Positions 5,482 through 12,685 of a stretch of DNA of 16,855 nt are shown in pieces. The stretch comes from an uncultured Treponema sp. (GTDB lineage Bacteria > Spirochaetota > Spirochaetia > Treponematales > Treponemataceae), in the NCBI GenBank assembly GCA_937901865.1, contig CALDID010000189.1, forward strand, positions 1 through 16,855, in the 5' to 3' direction. The notes beneath the pieces are model-generated. The model did not search any database and was not told the DNA's origin. It saw nothing but the letters and a program-made list of their open reading frames with translations. Position numbers and translations under genes: made by a program. Each line of letters starts with the position of its first letter. The stretch's first letter is position 1.

Positions 5482-6501
5482 ATGCAAATTAAACTTGAAA
5501 ACCTTGAAAAAACATACACAACAGCGGATAAAACAGTAAAAGCCGTTGACGATGTATCTCTTACCATACCCGAAAATACAGTATTCGGGATTATCGGAAA
5601 AAGCGGCGCAGGAAAATCGAGCCTTGTACGTCTTATGAGTCTTTTGGAAACTCCAGATAATGGCGCGGTATATTACGGAAACAGGCGCGTAGACAATTTA
5701 TCTAAAGCAGAGCTTATAAAAGAGCGGCGTACAATAGGAATGATTTTCCAGAACTTCAATCTTTTTTCATCTCGCACAGCTGCGAAAAACGTCGCCTATC
5801 CTCTTGAAATCTGCGGAAGACCAAAAAGCGAAATTGACGCAACTGTGCAAAAAATGCTTTCGCTTGTCGGGCTTTCAGACAGAGCAAACGCACCCATTTC
5901 AACACTTTCGGGCGGACAAAAGCAAAGAATCGCTATCGCCCGCGCCCTTTCTACCAATCCTCACATTTTGTTTTGCGACGAAGCCACAAGCGCGCTTGAC
6001 CCCCAAACAACACGCTCTATTCTCGCTTTAATTCGCGAAATACAAAAGAAAATGCAGCTTACGGTTGTAATGATAACTCATCAAATGGAAGTAGTTCGCG
6101 ACGCGTGCGACCGTGTAGCAGTCATCGATAACGGCAGAATTGCAGAGCAAGGAAGCGTTACAGAATTATTCGCAAATCCGAAAACAGCAATAACACGCGA
6201 TTTTCTTTCTCATATACAGAGCTTTGAAGAAAGCGATGGGAATAAAAAGAACTTTGTTCGCTGGTCGATGAGCGGCGGAAAATACACAATCAGATTTATC
6301 GATGATGCTATCGGTCGCCCCGTGTTAAGCGAGATTATTCGCGAGTTCGGTATCGATATAAATATCCGCGCAGGCGGTATTCAACACCTTACAAGTCAGA
6401 GTGTAGGAACGATGATTGTCGATTTTATCGGAGATACGCTAAAGATACAGAACGCTATCGCTTATTTAAGAGAAAAAAATATTATCGTGGAGGAAAACTA
6501 A
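5482..6501 (+). CDS. metN: Methionine ABC transporter ATP-binding protein MetN
   Basis: The 339-residue protein is the ATPase of the D/L-methionine importer. Walker A is GKSGAGKS at 39-46, the signature is LSGGQKQRIAIAR, Walker B with catalytic Glu is ILFCDEATSALD, and the switch His is in MITHQME. Residues about 260-339 form the C-terminal NIL domain (RFIDDAIGRPVLSEIIREFG ... GIQHLT), which in MetN binds methionine and inhibits transport. The start at 5482 (MQIKLENLEKTY) fits the family; an in-frame ATG at 5458 lies inside the promoter and is rejected. metI follows without a gap. No SAM or other methionine riboswitch is visible, and metQ is absent. Confidence 0.93.
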   Translation: MQIKLENLEKTYTTADKTVKAVDDVSLTIPENTVFGIIGKSGAGKSSLVRLMSLLETPDNGAVYYGNRRVDNLSKAELIKERRTIGMIFQNFNLFSSRTAAKNVAYPLEICGRPKSEIDATVQKMLSLVGLSDRANAPISTLSGGQKQRIAIARALSTNPHILFCDEATSALDPQTTRSILALIREIQKKMQLTVVMITHQMEVVRDACDRVAVIDNGRIAEQGSVTELFANPKTAITRDFLSHIQSFEESDGNKKNFVRWSMSGGKYTIRFIDDAIGRPVLSEIIREFGIDINIRAGGIQHLTSQSVGTMIVDFIGDTLKIQNAIAYLREKNIIVEEN

Positions 6502-7146
6502 ATGTTCGACTTGATTTTTGAATCAACAGTGCAGACTTTAGAAATGGTTTTATTCAGCACTATCTTTTCTGTGATTTTAGGATTTCCTATTGGCACTCTT
6601 TTATGCACAACTGCCCCCGCTGGCATTACTCCAAAGCCTCTTTTTAACAAAGTGCTTTCGTTCATCGTCAATATATTGCGCTCCTTTCCGTTTATCATAT
6701 TGATGATAGTTCTTTTTCCGCTCTCTCGCTTAATTTTAGGAACTGCAATCGGAACAGAAGCAACCATTATTCCGCTTTCAATCGCCGCAACTCCTTTTGT
6801 TGCAAAAGTAATAGAAGGCGCATTAACAGAAGTCGATACAGGAGTAATTCAAGCAGCAAGGGCTATGGGGTCTACAAACAGCCAGATTATTCAAAAGGTT
6901 CTCATTCCAGAAGCTCTCCCTTCTATCGTTTCGGGAATAACGCTTACGATAATCAATTTAATCGGATATTCTGCTATGGCAGGAGCGATTGGCGGAGGCG
7001 GCTTGGGAGATTTGGCTATTCGCTATGGTTATCAGCGATTTAGACCAGAGATACTCACGGCGGCAATCATCGTTATAATAATTCTTGTTGTAGCAATTCA
7101 GTTTATCGGAACGAAAATCAGCCGCACAATGATGTCTAAACGCTAG
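6502..7146 (+). CDS. metI: Methionine ABC transporter permease MetI
   Basis: This 214-residue inner-membrane permease has five hydrophobic segments and the family's EAA loop (VDTGVIQAARAMGSTNSQII). The ending is rich in Gly (AMAGAIGGGGLGDLAIRYGY), as in MetI. The ATG directly follows the metN stop, with GGAGG 8 bases upstream inside the metN 3' end, so translation is coupled. The stop overlaps by 11 bases the 3' end of the convergent EIIB gene. A short palindrome (AGTTTTTTGAAAAAACT, 7145-7161) lies at this junction. No metQ follows, so the methionine-binding lipoprotein must be encoded elsewhere. Confidence 0.93.
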   Translation: MFDLIFESTVQTLEMVLFSTIFSVILGFPIGTLLCTTAPAGITPKPLFNKVLSFIVNILRSFPFIILMIVLFPLSRLILGTAIGTEATIIPLSIAATPFVAKVIEGALTEVDTGVIQAARAMGSTNSQIIQKVLIPEALPSIVSGITLTIINLIGYSAMAGAIGGGGLGDLAIRYGYQRFRPEILTAAIIVIIILVVAIQFIGTKISRTMMSKR

Positions 7147-7405
7147 TTTTTTGAAAAAACTCTTTATTGCAGAGCGCGGAAATACGCACTGCGTCAATTC
7201 CTACGACGAGCTGCACTTCGTTTCCGCGCAAAAGCACTTTTTTCACGTCTTTTAACGTCGCAAACTTCTTTATAATCTCGTCATTTATCTTTGCAGTATC
7301 TTTTAAAACAATATGCAGCCGTGTAAAGCAGTTATACACTTTTTCTATATTGCCACTTCCGCCTGCATATAAAGCCATTTTCATACAATCATTAGAAGCC
7401 CACAC
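7136..7405 (-). CDS. Stand-alone PTS glucose-type EIIB domain
   Basis: The 89-residue protein is a single IIB domain of the glucose/sucrose/beta-glucoside type. GGSGNIEKVYNCFTRLHIVL carries the phospho-accepting Cys at residue 26 in the NCxTRL motif. No IIC membrane domain is attached, and no PTS permease gene is present in the window. The GTG at 7403-7405 is preceded by GGAG 8 bases upstream; an ATG at 7384 would remove seven residues. It is the last gene of the HAD-antiterminator operon, 5 bases behind the antiterminator. It could relay phosphate to the antiterminator instead of carrying sugar; this is inference from gene order. Confidence 0.85.
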   Translation of the reverse strand: MWASNDCMKMALYAGGSGNIEKVYNCFTRLHIVLKDTAKINDEIIKKFATLKDVKKVLLRGNEVQLVVGIDAVRISALCNKEFFQKTSV

Positions 7406-7410
7406 TCTTT

Positions 7411-8259
7411 TTACTCCGCCTTTATTCCGAACTCAAGCTGCAATCGATTAACGTGAATCATCAAATATGTCTTCTCATCAAGCCCAACTTCATACGAATA
7501 ATTGTCTTTGACATATTTTACAATTTTTTCTACACATTCAAAAGCCTTTGGATAAGACGCAGAAACAGAATCATACAAAAGAGCTTCTTTATCGCTTTGC
7601 TGTTTGCCCGTCATAATGCGCTGTGCAAAGAATGACAAATGCGTCAAAAAACGCTGCCACGATGTAGAAGTTTCGTCAACTTCGCTTTCGAGGCTTTGAC
7701 GAGCAATATCGCCAATATCCTGTACAAAGGTCAGCACGGTATTGAATTTCGGCGTAGACTCACCAAGTTCCGCCGTAACAAAGTGCATCGTAAAAAACGC
7801 CGCCTCATCTACAGGGAGCGCAATGCCTAATTCCTCTTTTATGATGTTTACCGCCAATAAACCAAGCTCAAACTCTTTCGGATAAAAGCTCTTTATCGCA
7901 CTCGTGAGCGGATTTGTTACACTTACATTGCTCTTTGCCCGCTCTATTGCGCCGTGCAAATGGTCGGTCAACGTGATATAAATGCTGTCATCAAAGAGCT
8001 TTTTAGAAAATTCCTGCGCGCCTAAAATAATCTTTTGCGCAATCAAAAACTCTTCAGAGGGTATCTCGTTGATGAACTGCAAAAACATATTTCGCTTTTC
8101 TTCTGACTGCAAAACAAAGAGCTTTTCTATCTTTGCTTCATCAAGCTCGCTGCCTGCTTTTTGACCAAAGGCAAGACCTCGCCCCATTGCAATAAGCTCT
8201 TCTCCTGTGTCTTTTGCACAAACAACAGCATTATTGTTCAACACTTTTACAATTTTCAT
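7411..8259 (-). CDS. BglG/LicT-family transcriptional antiterminator
   Basis: The protein has 282 residues. The N-terminal CAT RNA-binding domain is MKIVKVLNNNAVVCAKDTGE to about residue 56. PRD1 follows at about 65-170 and PRD2 at about 175-282. All four regulatory histidines are in place: H100 (TDHLHGAIERAKSN), H159 (FFTMHF), H207 (THLSFFAQR) and H269 (MIHVNRL). Such proteins bind a RAT hairpin in a target leader and prevent termination, controlled by phosphorylation from HPr and EIIB. The ATG overlaps the stop of the HAD gene by 4 bases. I find no clear RAT-terminator in the window, so the target is probably elsewhere. Confidence 0.92.
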   Translation of the reverse strand: MKIVKVLNNNAVVCAKDTGEELIAMGRGLAFGQKAGSELDEAKIEKLFVLQSEEKRNMFLQFINEIPSEEFLIAQKIILGAQEFSKKLFDDSIYITLTDHLHGAIERAKSNVSVTNPLTSAIKSFYPKEFELGLLAVNIIKEELGIALPVDEAAFFTMHFVTAELGESTPKFNTVLTFVQDIGDIARQSLESEVDETSTSWQRFLTHLSFFAQRIMTGKQQSDKEALLYDSVSASYPKAFECVEKIVKYVKDNYSYEVGLDEKTYLMIHVNRLQLEFGIKAE

Positions 8260-9071
8260 ATAAGCCCCAATTTATTAAAAGCATTATATAGCCCGTCTTT
8301 ATCGACATCGTCCGTTACATAATCAGCAACAGCTTTTAGCTCCTCTACCGCATTCCCCATTGCAACGCCACACCCTGCATACGCTATCATACCGTAATCG
8401 CCCATAGTGTCGCCGAACGTATAAGAATCTTTTATCTCAATTCCGTACCGCTCCAGCATAAACTTCACGCCCGTCTTTTTATCAGCGTCAGGCATAGTCA
8501 TTTCACCCATACACATATCGCTACCAAGCAAAGACCACGCATTTATCTGCAACTCATTTCCAAAGACTTCTTTCGCCTTATCAACCATACTTTGCATTTT
8601 AGGAATGAAGTTCACTTTAGATATTTCCTCATAAGAAAGCTCTGCACTCTTAATCAAAGGGAATTGCTTTTGCATTGTGTCAACTTTATCCTGCCCCGCA
8701 AGTTCTGTAAGCTGAGTGAAAAAAGTCGGGTGCGCACAAACAATCTTTTGCCCCTCAAAGAAAAAGCCAAGATTATTCTCTAAACACCAATCCGCAATGC
8801 GTCTGACTAAATGAGCAGAAAGCGAAACATCGCGCAGAGCCTTTCCATTTTCTTCTATATACATAGAGTTAGAACAAATGATACCGTCAAAGCCAATATC
8901 GGTAATAGAAGAGTCGATTTCAAAACGGCAGCGTCCTGTATTTATAAAAACAAGATTCCCCCTTTTGCGAGCTTCTTGAACAGCTTTTACAGCTAACGGA
9001 GGAACACAGAGAGAGCCGAAAGGCAACAGCGTGCCGTCAATGTCGATAAAGATAGCTTTTTTCTTAGTCAT
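8256..9071 (-). CDS. Cof-type HAD-IIB family phosphatase
   Basis: The 271-residue protein has the HAD motif I DIDGTL with D10 and D12. Motif II is INTGR, and motif IV is GDTMGDYGMI, followed by GCGVAMGNAVEELKAVADYV, typical of Cof/YidA-type hydrolases. These enzymes remove phosphate from sugar phosphates or flavin and PLP-type compounds; the substrate cannot be told from sequence. The ATG at 9069-9071 has AAGGAG 5 bases upstream. It heads the operon with the antiterminator and EIIB and lies 74 bases behind the sugar permease gene, which suggests a sugar-phosphate substrate. Confidence 0.9.
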   Translation of the reverse strand: MTKKKAIFIDIDGTLLPFGSLCVPPLAVKAVQEARKRGNLVFINTGRCRFEIDSSITDIGFDGIICSNSMYIEENGKALRDVSLSAHLVRRIADWCLENNLGFFFEGQKIVCAHPTFFTQLTELAGQDKVDTMQKQFPLIKSAELSYEEISKVNFIPKMQSMVDKAKEVFGNELQINAWSLLGSDMCMGEMTMPDADKKTGVKFMLERYGIEIKDSYTFGDTMGDYGMIAYAGCGVAMGNAVEELKAVADYVTDDVDKDGLYNAFNKLGLI

Positions 9072-9091
9072 AAAAACTCCTTAATATCGTC

Positions 9092-9120
9092 ATTGTATCT
9101 ATTTTTTCGGCTCTACTCAA
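9092..9120 (-). promoter_or_regulatory. Promoter of the HAD-antiterminator-EIIB operon
   Basis: On the minus strand TTGAGT (9115-9120), a 17-base spacer and TACAAT (9092-9097) form a good promoter. The predicted start near 9085 leaves about 14 leader bases including AAGGAG. That is too short for a RAT/terminator, so this operon is unlikely to be self-regulated by antitermination at this promoter. Confidence 0.7.
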
Positions 9121-9145
9121 GGCTCATAAAATACTTAAAAAATAT

Positions 9146-10045
9146 TTATCCTTTGACCGCTCCGGCCTGCAAACCGCTGATAAAGTATCGCTGAAACGCA
9201 AAGAACACGATTAAAAGCGGCACAACCGAAAAGCACGAACCTGCAATAAGCAAATCGTAGTTGTTGCCGTAGGGCGTGAGCAGCGTGTTCAAGCCAATCG
9301 GCAGCGTAAACTTCGACGCATCGCGATAGACGAGCATCGGCCAAAGCATATCGTTCCACGCCCCCATTGCGCTCAAAATCGCCATCGCCGCAAATGCAGG
9401 CTTTGTGAGCGGCATCATAATCGTGAAGCAGATACGATACTCGTTCGCGCCGTCAATGCGCCCCGCGTCGAGCAATTCTTTGGGCAAACCGAGCATAAAC
9501 TGACGAAAAAAGAAAATCGTAGACGCGCCGCAAATACCGGGCAAAATTACGCCGGGAGTCGTATTGATGAGCTTGAGCGCGATAATCTCCTGATACATCG
9601 GCAACATAAGAATAACGCCGGGCACCATCATCGTCGCAATCACGATAAAAAACAGCACATTGCGGAGCTTAAAATCGTACATCGTCAGACCATACGCCAC
9701 CACATAGCAGAAAAACAGCGTCAGACAAACCGAAATCGCCGTTAGAAAAAGGCTGTTCTTGTACCACATAAAATACTTATGCGGGATTCTCACCCAGTCG
9801 CCGTCTTTCACCGCCTTTTGCGTGAACAGATAAATATAGTTCGACAGCGTTAAACCGTCGGGATTCGGATTCAAGTTCAAGCCGTAGCGCATAAGCTCCT
9901 GACCGGGACGGAACGAAGCCAAAAACAGCGCAATCAGCGGATAGAGCACCAGCAGAGCCAGCACCGTGAACAGTGCAACAGCCGCCGTCGAAAGCAAAAT
10001 GTTTTGCGTGCGCATACTGTGATATTTCAGAGCTTTTGTTTCCAT
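9146..10045 (-). CDS. Sugar ABC transporter permease (AraQ/MalG type)
   Basis: This 299-residue inner-membrane permease has six hydrophobic segments. The EAA loop reads ELLDAGRIDGANEYRICFTI, and the family ending is FQRYFISGLQAGAVKG. It forms a heterodimer with the upstream permease. The ATG at 10043-10045 is chosen because AGGGG, overlapping the stop of the upstream gene, lies 6 bases before it. A TTG two codons earlier has no room for a site. Overall likeness is to permeases for arabino-oligosaccharides and related glycans, but the substrate is not fixed by sequence. Codons are GC-richer than in flanking genes. Confidence 0.9.
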   Translation of the reverse strand: METKALKYHSMRTQNILLSTAAVALFTVLALLVLYPLIALFLASFRPGQELMRYGLNLNPNPDGLTLSNYIYLFTQKAVKDGDWVRIPHKYFMWYKNSLFLTAISVCLTLFFCYVVAYGLTMYDFKLRNVLFFIVIATMMVPGVILMLPMYQEIIALKLINTTPGVILPGICGASTIFFFRQFMLGLPKELLDAGRIDGANEYRICFTIMMPLTKPAFAAMAILSAMGAWNDMLWPMLVYRDASKFTLPIGLNTLLTPYGNNYDLLIAGSCFSVVPLLIVFFAFQRYFISGLQAGAVKG

Positions 10046-10054
10046 TTTCAACCC

Positions 10055-10957
10055 CTATTTTTCTTTCTTGAACGTGCCGTTTGCAATGAGCTGAATGATG
10101 TTAATCACCAATGCAATCACCAAGAGCACCAGACCGACCGCGCTCGCGTAGCCCATCTGATTCTTTTCGATACCGCGGCGATACAAATAGCCGACAATCG
10201 TCAAGCCGATATTGCGCGGAGAACCGTTGCCGCCCCACATCATATAGCTTTCGAGGAACATCGCAAGACCTGCGTAAATGCTTATCGTCAGCACAAAAAT
10301 AGAAGTCGGCTTCAAAAGCGGAAGCGTGATTTTCGTGAACTTTTGCCACTTCGTCGCGCCGTCGATGTCTGCTGATTCATAAAGCGCAGTGTCAATTCCC
10401 TGCAAGCCCGAAAGAAAATAAAGCATATTCACGCCCGTCCATCGCCAGCAGCACAGCAAAATCATCGCAAACCACCCCGTCGGATACGCCTTGAGCCACT
10501 TAATCGACGGCTTACCGAAAAAGTGCAGCAGTTGGTTCATCGTTGAGCCGTCAAGCTCGCTGAACATAAAGCCGAACACCGTACCCGCAACCACCACCGA
10601 AGTGAGAGCTGGAATATACAAAATCGCCTTGAACGTCGTCTTTGCCTTCAAAAACGCGCTGTTCATCACCGTCGCCAAAAACATCGGAATCGGAATAAGA
10701 AGCGCGCACGTTATCACCGTGTACAAAAAGCTGTTCTTAATTGCGATATGAAACGTCTTATCTTTGAGCAGCTTCGTGTAATTATCAAATCCGACCCACG
10801 TCGTCTGCCCTGGCAAAATATTCTGAAAGCTCATCAACACCGCGCTGATAAACGGATAGAGCCAAAAAATACAAAACGTCAGCAAGAACGGCAGCACAAA
10901 CACATACGGGGCAACCTTGCTATTAAACAAGAAGCCTTTTATACCTTTCTCTTTCAA
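10055..10957 (-). CDS. Sugar ABC transporter permease (AraP/MalF type)
   Basis: This 300-residue inner-membrane permease starts with a cytoplasmic basic tail, then APYVFVLPFLLTFCIFWLYP. The EAA loop is ESADIDGATKWQKFTKITLP. The C-terminal part has GSPRNIGLTIVGYLYRRGIE, similar to AraP-type permeases. The start is a TTG at 10955-10957, with AAAGGAGG 6 bases upstream, one of the strongest ribosome binding sites in the window. The second permease starts 10 bases behind its stop. No ATPase gene is in the operon; a shared MsmK/UgpC-type ATPase elsewhere is expected. Confidence 0.9.
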   Translation of the reverse strand: MKEKGIKGFLFNSKVAPYVFVLPFLLTFCIFWLYPFISAVLMSFQNILPGQTTWVGFDNYTKLLKDKTFHIAIKNSFLYTVITCALLIPIPMFLATVMNSAFLKAKTTFKAILYIPALTSVVVAGTVFGFMFSELDGSTMNQLLHFFGKPSIKWLKAYPTGWFAMILLCCWRWTGVNMLYFLSGLQGIDTALYESADIDGATKWQKFTKITLPLLKPTSIFVLTISIYAGLAMFLESYMMWGGNGSPRNIGLTIVGYLYRRGIEKNQMGYASAVGLVLLVIALVINIIQLIANGTFKKEK

Positions 10958-11002
10958 TTCAATCCTCCTTTAACCTCACGACCTCACCCCAGCCCTCTCC
11001 TA

Positions 11003-11090
11003 GCAGCCACAGGCTGTTTCTCAAAGCGAGGGGAGTTCAAAAACTGACAAAACAGCCTGTGGCTCTTACGAAGCAGCCCTCGGCTGTTAC
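11003..11090. repeat. Intercistronic inverted repeat in the sugar ABC operon (small repeat, site 2)
   Basis: AGCCACAGGCTGTTT (11005-11019) and AAACAGCCTGTGGCT (11050-11064) form a perfect 15-bp inverted repeat with a 30-base loop. It lies in the 129-base gap between the binding-protein stop and the first permease. A further, diverged copy of the unit follows to 11090. The units belong to the same family as those at 5365-5400 and 14095-14150. Such a stem could protect the 3' end of the binding-protein message. Confidence 0.75.
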
Positions 11091-12484
11091 TGCTCGATGT
11101 CGATTTCAGCTTGAGCGGCTTTCAACTCTTCGTCCACGTCCGCCGCGCTCTCAAGACAGTTGTTCAACACATTGAGATTGAGCTGTTCATTGATTGTTGA
11201 AGAAATAGGCACGCACTTAATACCGCCGATTTCGTCCTTAATCTCGTTAAGCACATCGAATGGATTGGTGCGGAAATAAGCAACATACTTGTTTGCGCTG
11301 TCGTGCGTAATCGCCTTGTCCTGCCACAAATCAGTATTAACAGGGTCGAAGCCCAACACTTCCCAAATGCGCTTTTCGCCGTCGAGCGAGAGCTTTGCAT
11401 ACACAAGGAATTCCGCCGCAAGCTCTTGGTTCTTTGACTGCAACGAAACGACCGTACCTGTTCCGCCGATACCCACAGAGCGAGGCTGTCCCTCTTTGTA
11501 CACAGGACACGGCGCGATTGCCCATTTGCCCGCTTGGTCTGGAATATAGTTCAAGAAGCGGCTCATATACCACAATGCTTTCGGGAACGCCGCAATTTTG
11601 CCGTCGCCTACGTTCGCATATCCCGCCTCAGTGTCAATCTGACCGCCAGCCGTCGGAGTAGCAATGCCCTCTTCAATCCATCGCTGCTGCATCTTAATCA
11701 TATCGCTCACGCCGTTAATGCACACGTTCGCCTTGCCGTTCGCGTCTGTCCAGTCCTGCTTGTTCTCCGCCATCGAAAGCCAGAGCCAGTCTGTTCCGCC
11801 CGTGTCCGCGCCCGTCATCATCACCGTGCCGCCAGACGCTTCTTTGAGCTTCAAGCCTGCTTTCTCGAAGTCGTCCCACGTCTTAATCGTCTTGTAATCA
11901 ATGCCGTATTTTGAAAGCAACTCATCGTTGTAATACATTACCGTCGCGCCGACGTGGAACGGAATGCCGTAATGCTTGCCGTTCGTGCCGTAGATGTCAA
12001 GGCGGGACTGAACCACATTGTCCTTATACGGCTCAATGTACTTGTCCATCTCCACAAACTGCACATTGCCGAGCATAAAGTTCGGGAACTGCCCGATTTC
12101 AATATCGCAGATGTCTGGCGCGCCCGTGCCTGTCTGGTTCGCCATAATCAGCTTGTTGTGCATATCGCCATACGGATAAGTCGTAAAGGTGATTTGAATC
12201 TGCTTGTCTGGGTGGTCTTTGTTCCACTGCTCAAGCATCGCCGCATAGTGCTGGCTGTGCAATTCCACGAACGTCCACAACTCCAAATGCGTACCCGTTG
12301 CAGGTCCTACCGTCGAAATAGCGTCCGCCTTAATTTCGCTTTCTGTCGCACCAGTATCGCTCGAAGCCGCCTTTGCTCCCGTGCCAGTAGCCGCGCTCTT
12401 CTCTCCGCCACAGCTCGTAAAAGCTCCCAACAGCAATGCACCAAGTCCAAGTGCACTCGCTACAGTTCTAATACATCTCTTCAT
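11087..12484 (-). CDS. Sugar-binding lipoprotein of ABC importer (AraN-like)
   Basis: The protein has 465 residues. A lipoprotein signal peptide (basic MKRCIR, hydrophobic core, LGAFTSC) gives Cys25 as the lipid-carrying residue. A low-complexity Ala/Gly/Thr linker follows to about residue 55. The body matches family 1 extracellular solute-binding proteins: LELWTFVELHSQHYAAMLEQ, GTGAPDICDIEIGQFPNF and GIPFHVGATVMYYNDELLSK recall AraN-type arabino-oligosaccharide binders. The ATG at 12482-12484 has AAGGGG 6 bases upstream. It heads the operon and delivers substrate to the two permeases. The exact sugar is uncertain. Confidence 0.88.
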   Translation of the reverse strand: MKRCIRTVASALGLGALLLGAFTSCGGEKSAATGTGAKAASSDTGATESEIKADAISTVGPATGTHLELWTFVELHSQHYAAMLEQWNKDHPDKQIQITFTTYPYGDMHNKLIMANQTGTGAPDICDIEIGQFPNFMLGNVQFVEMDKYIEPYKDNVVQSRLDIYGTNGKHYGIPFHVGATVMYYNDELLSKYGIDYKTIKTWDDFEKAGLKLKEASGGTVMMTGADTGGTDWLWLSMAENKQDWTDANGKANVCINGVSDMIKMQQRWIEEGIATPTAGGQIDTEAGYANVGDGKIAAFPKALWYMSRFLNYIPDQAGKWAIAPCPVYKEGQPRSVGIGGTGTVVSLQSKNQELAAEFLVYAKLSLDGEKRIWEVLGFDPVNTDLWQDKAITHDSANKYVAYFRTNPFDVLNEIKDEIGGIKCVPISSTINEQLNLNVLNNCLESAADVDEELKAAQAEIDIEQ

Positions 12485-12505
12485 ACAAAACCCCTTAGAA
12501 ATGTG

Positions 12506-12515
12506 TTATCGATAT
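12506..12515. promoter_or_regulatory. Candidate operator, site 1
   Basis: TTATCGATAT lies between the -10 box and the start codon of the binding-protein gene. It shares nine of ten bases with the perfect palindrome TTATCGATAA at 12583-12592, upstream of the same promoter. The two centres are 77 bases apart, which suits repression by a looped dimeric regulator; the regulator is unknown. Confidence 0.35.
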
Positions 12516-12527
12516 TATTTATTTAAA

Positions 12528-12556
12528 ATGATAAGCCTATAATTTGCATTTGTCAA
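12528..12556 (-). promoter_or_regulatory. Promoter of the sugar ABC operon
   Basis: On the minus strand TTGACA (12551-12556), a 17-base spacer and TATCAT (12528-12533) make a strong sigma-70 promoter. The predicted leader is about 37 bases long and carries the AAGGGG site and candidate operator 1. No antiterminator target hairpin is visible in it. Confidence 0.85.
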
Positions 12557-12582
12557 ATATTTTTTTTGATAAACAACGCTAT

Positions 12583-12592
12583 TTATCGATAA
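12583..12592. promoter_or_regulatory. Candidate operator, site 2
   Basis: TTATCGATAA is a perfect 10-base palindrome between the divergent promoters of the sugar ABC operon and the symporter gene. A related half (ATTCGAT) follows directly. See site 1 for its partner. Confidence 0.35.
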
Positions 12593-12656
12593 TATTCGAT
12601 ACTATGCTGCACCGTTAATTATTTTCTTTAGCGGTATTTATTTTTTTATCGCTTTG

Positions 12657-12665
12657 TGATATACT
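12657..12665 (+). promoter_or_regulatory. Extended -10 promoter of the symporter gene
   Basis: TGATATACT contains a TGN extension and a TATACT -10 box (12660-12665). Only a poor -35 (TTTATT, 12637-12642) lies 17 bases upstream. The predicted start near 12672 leaves a leader of about 14 bases with GAGAAG before the ATG. Confidence 0.55.
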
Positions 12666-12685
12666 CAACATTCGAGAAGACTGTT

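Noticed and set aside
9072..9145. RAT/terminator leader for the antiterminator operon
   Set aside because: The leader behind the predicted promoter is about 14 bases and contains no hairpin pair.
10004..12526. Long plus-strand frames opposite the sugar ABC genes
   Set aside because: They are shadows of GC-rich coding sequence on the other strand, with no family likeness or ribosome binding sites.
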